Positions 25,084-30,294 of a stretch of DNA of 30,294 nt are shown here, piece after piece. The stretch covers positions 1-30,294 of the forward strand of contig DEKP01000028.1 in NCBI GenBank assembly GCA_002353935.1. Direction: 5' to 3'. Each line of letters opens with the position of its first letter. Positions within the stretch are counted from its first letter, which is position 1. The notes under the pieces are model-generated. The model was given only the letters and a program-made list of their open reading frames with translations, made no database searches and was not told the origin of the DNA. This DNA is from Ruminococcaceae bacterium UBA2719 (GTDB taxonomy: Bacteria; Bacillota; Clostridia; Oscillospirales; Acutalibacteraceae). A program made the translations under genes and the position numbers.

Positions 25084-25112
25084 ACTATAACACAAGTGTT
25101 TGTACTTGTCAA
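25084..25112 (-). promoter_or_regulatory. Consensus promoter of rplU-prp-rpmA
   Basis: On the minus strand TTGACA (25107-25112), 17 bases, TATAGT (25084-25089). The -35 overlaps the folD stop codon, and no terminator separates folD from rplU, so readthrough is possible. Confidence 0.82.
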
Positions 25113-25960
25113 CAGTTATTTTGCAGATAGTACGCTTTGAGTGTGTTTTGCATAAGCATCGCTATTGTCATAGGACCTACACCGCCAGGGACAGGCGTAA
25201 TATATGAGCATTTATCGCACACGTTATCAAAATCTACATCTCCGCAAAGTTTACCGTTTTCATCTCTGTTCATTCCAACATCAATAACAACGGCTCCGTC
25301 TTTTATCATATCTGCTGTTACAAATTTTGCCTTACCTACAGCCGCTACAAGTATATCTGCTCCCTTTGTCAGTTCTGCTAAGTTTTTGGTGCGGCTATGC
25401 GCTATACTTACGGTAGCATTACTATGTAACAATAGCATTGACATTGGTTTTCCGACTATATTGCTTCTTCCTATTACAACGCTGTTTTTACCTTCAACAT
25501 CAATATTATAAAACTTCAGCATTTCCATAACTCCTGCAGGAGTGCACGGCAAAAAGTCATAGTCGCCTATCATAATTTTACCTACATTATATGCAGAAAA
25601 TGCATCTACATCTTTTTTTGGTGATATAGCGGCTATTACAGCTTTTTCGTCAATAGTTTTTGGCAGAGGCAACTGACACAAAATGCCGTTAACATCTGCC
25701 CTATCATTTAGTTCGTTTATAAGAGAAATAAGCTCACTTTGAGTAGTTGTATCCGGCAAAGCATATTCTTCACTTATAAAGCCCACATACTCACAAGCTT
25801 TTTTCTTGTTATTGACATAAACTCTTGAGGCACTATCATTACCAACTATTATAACAGCAAGAGTTATTTTTTTGCCTTCTTTTGCTAAAAGCTCAGTTTG
25901 AGCCTTTATCCTGTCTTTTACGCTTTTTGAAACTTCTTTACCATCAATCAGTTTATACAT
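25109..25960 (-). CDS. folD: Bifunctional methylene-THF dehydrogenase / methenyl-THF cyclohydrolase FolD
   Basis: A 283-residue cytosolic enzyme interconverting 5,10-methylene-, 5,10-methenyl- and 10-formyl-THF. The active-site Y48-x3-K52 (YVNNK) is present, as are PCTPAGV, the NAD(P)-binding stretch VIGRSNIVGKPM and PVPGGVGPMT. It directly follows lgt with no gap. It supplies one-carbon units, including the 10-formyl-THF used by Fmt elsewhere in this window. Confidence 0.97.
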   Translation of the reverse strand: MYKLIDGKEVSKSVKDRIKAQTELLAKEGKKITLAVIIVGNDSASRVYVNNKKKACEYVGFISEEYALPDTTTQSELISLINELNDRADVNGILCQLPLPKTIDEKAVIAAISPKKDVDAFSAYNVGKIMIGDYDFLPCTPAGVMEMLKFYNIDVEGKNSVVIGRSNIVGKPMSMLLLHSNATVSIAHSRTKNLAELTKGADILVAAVGKAKFVTADMIKDGAVVIDVGMNRDENGKLCGDVDFDNVCDKCSYITPVPGGVGPMTIAMLMQNTLKAYYLQNNC

Positions 25961-26818
25961 TTAATCATCAACCGCCTTTTCTTTATCTATATTTTTATTT
26001 TTGTTACGATTTTGCATTCCATCATCTTTTTTACGATTTATTATTAGCATAACAATGCCTACTATAACCAAAACAAATGATAAAGCTTGAGAAACTCTTA
26101 TGTCGTTTCCAAAAATCTTTATAGGAAGATAGAGGCTGTCCGTTCTCAGGCTTTCAACTATCATTCTCTCAGCGCCATACCATACTAAGTATAAATAAAA
26201 AATCTGTCCGTGATATTTTTGAAATTTTCGATTAAAAATATGTAAAAACACAAAGCCTAAAGCACACCAAACCGATTCATATAAAAAGCACGGATGAACA
26301 GCAACATTTTCAGTACCCTCGCTGACCATTCTGAACAAAGAATCGGTAGGAGTGCCAAACGCCTCTTGATTGAAAAAATTTCCCCAGCGTCCAACGGCCT
26401 GTCCTATTATAAAGCCTATCATAGCTATATCTAAGGTGGGCATGATTTTCATTTTTTTGATTTTTGCAACAATCAGTCCGCCGAGGAGTCCTCCGATAAT
26501 AGAGCCGTATATAGCGATACCGCCGTCACGCAAATCAAATATTTCACCAAGATTTTGGCTGTAATGATCCCATCTAAAAATTACGTAATAAAGCCTTGCT
26601 CCGATAACGGCGGTTATTGTTCCTACAATGATGCAGTCAAAAAGCTTGTTTTTGTCTACATCAAAGTATTTGGCGTTGAAATATGCATAAATTACCGCTA
26701 AAAGCATGCCTGTAGCTATCAGTATGCCATACCAATACACGCTGAAATTTCCTATTGAAAACGCTACTCTGTTGATCGTTAAATCTATACCAAGCCCTGG
26801 AAAAGACACATTGAACAT
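25961..26818 (-). CDS. lgt: Prolipoprotein diacylglyceryl transferase Lgt
   Basis: A 285-residue membrane enzyme with about seven helices that attaches diacylglycerol to the lipobox cysteine of prolipoproteins. The signature GRWGNFFNQEAFG (143-155) includes the key R144 and N147, and GGIAIYGSIIGG (99-110) forms the catalytic-loop region. A basic Lys/Asn-rich tail ends the protein. It lies between ymfH and folD with one base or less on each side. Confidence 0.96.
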   Translation of the reverse strand: MFNVSFPGLGIDLTINRVAFSIGNFSVYWYGILIATGMLLAVIYAYFNAKYFDVDKNKLFDCIIVGTITAVIGARLYYVIFRWDHYSQNLGEIFDLRDGGIAIYGSIIGGLLGGLIVAKIKKMKIMPTLDIAMIGFIIGQAVGRWGNFFNQEAFGTPTDSLFRMVSEGTENVAVHPCFLYESVWCALGFVFLHIFNRKFQKYHGQIFYLYLVWYGAERMIVESLRTDSLYLPIKIFGNDIRVSQALSFVLVIVGIVMLIINRKKDDGMQNRNKNKNIDKEKAVDD

Positions 26819-26819
26819 A

Positions 26820-28094
26820 TTAATTCTCCTGACCTTTAACTACAGATAAAACACATTTATCCATATCAAACATCCGAGATAAACAGTTTGATACATCTTC
26901 AAACGTTACGTTTGCTATAGCATCTAAATATTTATAAATATCTCTGCCTGCAAAATACTCGTCAACAAGTGTGTTAGCTATAGTTGAAACAGAATTTAAT
27001 ATAGATATATTTTTGCCGTAAAGGGCCTTTTTGCTTAATTCAAAATCATCTTTATCAAGTCCGTTTTGTTTATATGAATTTATATAGGCTTTTATCGTTT
27101 CAGCTGCCTTTTTTGGTTTCCGAGACTCTGAGCTGAAAATAATTGAGCAAAAGCTTTCCCCTTCGAATATTTCATAAGAAAAATCGGTATTTATCAATTC
27201 GCTGTCAAGCAAATCACGATACATTTTACTGCTGTCAGAAGCTATCATATACATTAAAATATCACTGCAAGCTACATCTTTTTCGTTTGAAATATCTCTC
27301 GGTTTTTCTTTAAAGCCTAAATTAAAGATTGGAATAGCAACAGGCGCTGTTTGCTCAATATAATCATTTACAATTTCATCCGGTTCATTTTCAAAATGAT
27401 TATTTATGGTGTGTAAATCGCCTTTTTTAAGAACTTTATCAGCAACCTCAAGCACTTCATCAACGTCTACATTTCCTGCAACGCTCAACACCATATTAGA
27501 AAGATTGTAATAAGCGTTATAGCAGCTATAAAGATATTCAGGCGTTATTTTCGCTATAGAATCTACTGTTCCGGCAATATCGATTTTAACAGGATGATTA
27601 TAGTACATTTTTGAGAGCATATTAAATAATACGCACCATTCCGGAGAATCATCATACATTTTTATTTCCTGTCCAATTATTCCAAGCTCTTTTTTTACTG
27701 TTTGTTCGGTAAAATACGGCGAAGTTACAAAATCGAGCAAAATCTCTAAGCTTTCTTTAAAATTTTCACTGCAAGTAAAGTAATAACAGGTACGGTCGAA
27801 TGTTGTAAACGCGTTAGCGTTAGCTCCGGTTTTTGCATAACGGGTAAACGCATCTCCCTCATCGCTTTCAAACAACTTATGCTCCAAAAAGTGAGCTATC
27901 CCGTCAGGAACTTTAACAACCTCTTTGCCATCTACCGAAAACGCGTTGTTGATACTGCCGTATTTAGTACCAAACATCGCACATGAACTGCCAAAACCTT
28001 CTTTTGGATATACAAATATTTTCAGTCCGGTTGGATGATCAATAACATAATATTTTTGATCAATTTTATCAGATTTAATTTCTTTTATATTCAT
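26820..28094 (-). CDS. M16 family zinc peptidase, YmfH type (catalytic partner)
   Basis: A 424-residue protein with the inverted zinc motif HFLEH (H68, E71, H72) and a distal glutamate E143 in GQEIKMYDD, so metal binding looks intact. Two M16 half-domains fill the length. The C-terminal domain lacks the clear R/Y motif seen in its neighbour. No signal peptide is visible. It starts two bases after the YmfF-type gene, suggesting a heterodimer; the substrate is unknown. Confidence 0.92.
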   Translation of the reverse strand: MNIKEIKSDKIDQKYYVIDHPTGLKIFVYPKEGFGSSCAMFGTKYGSINNAFSVDGKEVVKVPDGIAHFLEHKLFESDEGDAFTRYAKTGANANAFTTFDRTCYYFTCSENFKESLEILLDFVTSPYFTEQTVKKELGIIGQEIKMYDDSPEWCVLFNMLSKMYYNHPVKIDIAGTVDSIAKITPEYLYSCYNAYYNLSNMVLSVAGNVDVDEVLEVADKVLKKGDLHTINNHFENEPDEIVNDYIEQTAPVAIPIFNLGFKEKPRDISNEKDVACSDILMYMIASDSSKMYRDLLDSELINTDFSYEIFEGESFCSIIFSSESRKPKKAAETIKAYINSYKQNGLDKDDFELSKKALYGKNISILNSVSTIANTLVDEYFAGRDIYKYLDAIANVTFEDVSNCLSRMFDMDKCVLSVVKGQEN

Positions 28095-28096
28095 AA

Positions 28097-29371
28097 TTAC
28101 GCCTCCGATATAGCTGTTAATGTATAAACAGTATCAAGCTGCAATTTTTTTGCCACGGAAACTATCTCTTCTTTCGTTACTTTTTTTATCAGTTCTGCAT
28201 ACTGCTGCGGTGACAATATTTTAGTATTAAACGTTTTTGATAGATACCAATCTATAATATCATTTTGAGAGTCAGATATTTTATATAAGTTGTTTACTAA
28301 AAATTCTCTGGTGGAATTAAATTCAAAATCAGTTATCTCTCCTTTAGTAATAGCCTCAATCTCACCTAAGATGGCCGTTTTTGCTTTTTCTATATTTTTG
28401 CTTTCAACGCCGCTTTCTATAATCAAGGTCGCTTTATGTGTATTATTTCGAGAAGAGCAATAATAACACAAACTTAGTTTTTCTCTCACATTGTTAAACA
28501 ACTTTGAATGAGCACCTCTGCCTAATAAGCTATTCATAAACAATTCGGCAATTTCTGTTTTTTCATCTTCAAAACAATTGGTTCGAAAACCCAATATCAT
28601 CTTAGATTGTGACAAATTCATTTCTTCGTTTTTATAACGAACACCAACGTGTTCTTTTATAGGAGAATTCATTAATCCTACAGGACTACGATCAATTTTT
28701 TCAAAATAAGATTTAAAAGTTTCAATCATCATTTTGGGCGAATTTTCACCGATATAATAAATTTCCACCTTTGATTTTCTTATTAATTCTTTCCAAGCTT
28801 TGTATAAAGATTTTCCGTCAACTTTTTTTACATTTTCTTTGGTTCCAAAGCGGCTTATTGCAAAAGGTTCTCCCTCGTGCATAAACGATATAGCGCTATG
28901 CAAGGCATAAATACGCTTATCGTTAAATAAAGAGTCAATCATATCAATTTGTTCGCGCTTACATTGCTCTACTTCTTTTTCATCAAAAGATTCATCATTA
29001 ACATTGGGCTCAAAAATTATTTTACATAAAAGTTCAGATAACTCTTTTGATAATTTTTCATTATTAAAACTGTATCTGTCATCAATACCTTTTATATTAA
29101 AACGCAAAGCAAGCCTATCTCCAACCTTTTCACAGTCAAAAGAAACCGTTGCGCCATATAATGAAGATAATTTCTTAGACATAGAAGTGAAATCAGGATA
29201 TTCTTTGCAAGTACGAGTAAGAAGATTTACCAATATTGAATATTCAGATACCGTTTCAATATTAAGTGGCATATACATTGTTACAGTTATCAAAGATGTA
29301 GTAAACCTATTATCGGTAATATAATTAAAAGCCACACAATCAAAAAGCTCTTGTCGCTGTAATTCTTTCAT
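28097..29371 (-). CDS. M16 family peptidase-like protein, YmfF type (lacks HxxEH)
   Basis: A 424-residue M16 homologue. Around residues 48-60, where the zinc motif belongs, it reads LVNLLTRTCKEYP and has no HxxEH, so it cannot form the zinc site itself. Its C-terminal half keeps the R/Y signature (SKLFNNVREKLSLCYY, with R296 and Y303/Y304) that completes active sites in M16B enzymes. With the YmfH-type partner it fits the known two-subunit M16B design in which one subunit gives zinc and the other R/Y. AGGAGG precedes the ATG. First gene of a four-gene operon. Confidence 0.91.
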   Translation of the reverse strand: MKELQRQELFDCVAFNYITDNRFTTSLITVTMYMPLNIETVSEYSILVNLLTRTCKEYPDFTSMSKKLSSLYGATVSFDCEKVGDRLALRFNIKGIDDRYSFNNEKLSKELSELLCKIIFEPNVNDESFDEKEVEQCKREQIDMIDSLFNDKRIYALHSAISFMHEGEPFAISRFGTKENVKKVDGKSLYKAWKELIRKSKVEIYYIGENSPKMMIETFKSYFEKIDRSPVGLMNSPIKEHVGVRYKNEEMNLSQSKMILGFRTNCFEDEKTEIAELFMNSLLGRGAHSKLFNNVREKLSLCYYCSSRNNTHKATLIIESGVESKNIEKAKTAILGEIEAITKGEITDFEFNSTREFLVNNLYKISDSQNDIIDWYLSKTFNTKILSPQQYAELIKKVTKEEIVSVAKKLQLDTVYTLTAISEA

Positions 29372-29412
29372 AAAGACCTCCTATTATCAACAAAGTTATT
29401 TTACCCATAAAT

Positions 29413-29441
29413 TTTATAAAAAATCAACCTCAAAAATTCAA
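29413..29441 (-). promoter_or_regulatory. Predicted promoter of the M16-lgt-folD operon
   Basis: On the minus strand TTGAAT (29436-29441), 17 bases, TATAAA (29413-29418). The start near 29406 is about 35 bases before the ATG. A nearby TTGATT/TAAAAT pair is an alternative. Confidence 0.5.
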
Positions 29442-29474
29442 ACTCATTTTTTCAAGCTCATTTAAAAACTTATT

Positions 29475-29492
29475 TAATATGATATCATATTA
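29475..29492. promoter_or_regulatory. 18-bp perfect palindrome, possible operator
   Basis: TAATATGATATCATATTA is a perfect inverted repeat in the 234-base divergent region between the M16 operon and the SOD gene. It lies 34 bases upstream of the predicted M16 -35 and 113 bases before the SOD start. It differs in spacing from PerR and Fur boxes. The rest of this region (29493-29605) is AT-rich with no promoter I can place confidently. Confidence 0.4.
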
Positions 29493-29605
29493 GATACATA
29501 TTTACAAGATATATTTATAAGCTATTTTGATTACCAAAGTATTGTTTTAATATACAACAAATTATTTTAATCACTGTAGCATAAACTGAACCGGGAGGAG
29601 ATTTT

Positions 29606-30052
29606 ATGTACAGTAAATTACACTATCTCAGGGCAAAAGCACACATAAGAGGATCAGAAAAAGCGCCGCACTTGTGCGGAGAAGTGAATTTTTATCAAAA
29701 AAGGAACGGTGTATTAATAACAGCAAACGTAAGAGGATTGCCGACAAGTAACGAATCAGGCTTTTTAGGGTTTCACATTCACGAAGGATCAAACTGCAAA
29801 GGAAAAGATTTTTCAGAAACAAAAAGTCACTATAATCCAAATTCAGCAGAGCACCCTATGCATGCAGGAGATTTACCGCCACTACTCTCATGCTCAGGAA
29901 AAGCATATCTTTCTCTTTTAACAAACAGATTCACTATAAATGATATAATTGGACGAACCGTTGTTATACATAGCAAACCGGATGATTTTTATACTCAGCC
30001 TGCCGGTAATGCCGGAGAAAAAATTGCCTGTGGCATAATTTGCGGAATATAA
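29606..30052 (+). CDS. Cu/Zn superoxide dismutase family protein
   Basis: A 148-residue SOD-fold protein with no signal peptide. All expected ligands are present: Cu via H57, H59 (GFHIHEG), H75 (bridging, SHYNP) and H122 (VVIHS); Zn via H75, H83, H86 and D89 (EHPMHAGD). C64 (SNCKG) and C142 (ACGII) can form the structural disulfide. The C-terminal DDFYTQPAGNAGEKIACG is typical. The expected reaction is superoxide dismutation. The region between H83 and H86 is shorter than in eukaryotic SOD. GGGAGGAG lies before the ATG. Close relatives occur in gut Clostridia, usually also without an export signal. Confidence 0.93.
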   Translation: MYSKLHYLRAKAHIRGSEKAPHLCGEVNFYQKRNGVLITANVRGLPTSNESGFLGFHIHEGSNCKGKDFSETKSHYNPNSAEHPMHAGDLPPLLSCSGKAYLSLLTNRFTINDIIGRTVVIHSKPDDFYTQPAGNAGEKIACGIICGI

Positions 30053-30060
30053 ACAAAATA

Positions 30061-30094
30061 AAGGACATAAGCACATCAAGCAGCTTATGTCCTT
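30061..30094 (+). terminator. Terminator-like hairpin after the SOD gene
   Basis: A perfect 12-bp stem (AAGGACATAAGC / GCTTATGTCCTT) with a 10-base loop lies eight bases after the stop. The tail is only weakly T-rich (ATATTCCTTTT), so efficiency is uncertain. Confidence 0.65.
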
Positions 30095-30219
30095 ATATTC
30101 CTTTTAAATATTTTGTTTACGTTTTATAAAAGAAAATATTGTTTTAAAAATAAAAAACTTACAAATATTAAATTATCAATTTATATATTTTTTAAATTAA
30201 ATAATTCATATAATATTCA

Positions 30220-30294
30220 ATGGGGAAGAAAAAAATTAAAGAAAAGAAAAAAGTAAAAAAGAATAAAAATCCAAAATTAAAAAAAGAAAAAAAT
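30220..30294 (+). CDS. Possible start of a lysine-rich protein (cut by window edge)
   Basis: From the ATG at 30220, 25 codons run open to the end of the window, and more than half are lysine (MGKKKIKEKKK...). There is no Shine-Dalgarno and the DNA is almost pure A and G, so this may be chance in a low-complexity, A-rich region. The preceding 30095-30219 is AT-rich with no gene seen. Confidence 0.2.
   Translation, partial: MGKKKIKEKKKVKKNKNPKLKKEKN

Noticed and set aside
28097..29371. YmfF-type gene as a decayed pseudogene
   Set aside because: The frame is intact over 424 codons with a good ribosome binding site and a conserved R/Y motif; loss of HxxEH is normal for this subunit.
29475..29492. 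Palindrome as a PerR or Fur box
   Set aside because: The half-site sequence and spacing differ from TTATAATNATTATAA and TGATAATNATTATCA, so the regulator cannot be named.

Overview
The window looks like a stretch of core chromosome from a low-GC, AT-rich Firmicute of the class Clostridia, probably an uncultured Oscillospirales/Ruminococcaceae-type gut anaerobe. That placement is inference. It rests on the yicC-remA-gmk-rpoZ...prpC-prkC-rsgA gene order, the Prp protease gene between rplU and rpmA, an L27 with the Prp-cleaved N-terminal extension, YmfF/YmfH-type M16 proteins, Mini-RNase III, and strong GGAGG ribosome binding sites. I see no mobile element, CRISPR array or rRNA, and no gene-free stretch longer than 300 bases.

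Layout: 1-1760 (minus) holds a BaiN/HI0933-type flavoprotein cut by the window edge, overlapped by an RpiR-type regulator. 1881-2513 (minus) is a histidine phosphatase, divergent from an XRE regulator (2589-3254, plus). 3341-4966 (minus) is a membrane PASTA protein with a zinc ribbon and a degenerate kinase domain (a pseudokinase). It is followed by a stand-alone tRNA-Ala(GGC) with its own promoter and terminator. 5361-17914 (minus) is a thirteen-gene run: yicC, remA, gmk, rpoZ, priA, def, fmt, a YugP-type zinc peptidase, rsmB, rlmN, prpC, prkC, rsgA. It links nucleotide supply, replication restart, N-terminal formyl-Met handling, rRNA modification, Ser/Thr phosphorylation and ribosome assembly. 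yebC (18068-18799, plus) diverges from it and converges on an unusual HprK/PEPCK-like protein with a worn-out P-loop.

19733-20941 (minus) is the rpsF-ssb-rpsR operon behind a perfect consensus promoter. 21086-23976 (minus) carries a small membrane protein, obgE, mrnC and a YitT-family membrane protein. 24097-25005 (minus) is rplU-prp-rpmA behind a consensus promoter and an L21-leader-like 5' UTR. 25109-29371 (minus) is ymfF-ymfH-lgt-folD. A Cu/Zn superoxide dismutase lies on the plus strand at 29606-30052, and the window ends in an A-rich, purine-rich stretch with the start of a lysine-rich reading frame.

The window is mostly ordinary housekeeping DNA and I do not claim a wholly new system. 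The most notable items are the PASTA pseudokinase encoded near the active PrkC/PrpC pair, the degenerate HprK-like protein, a terminator hairpin overlapping the rpsF transcription start, and an 18-bp palindrome between the M16 operon and the SOD gene. Promoter and terminator calls were made by eye from hexamers, spacing and hairpins.
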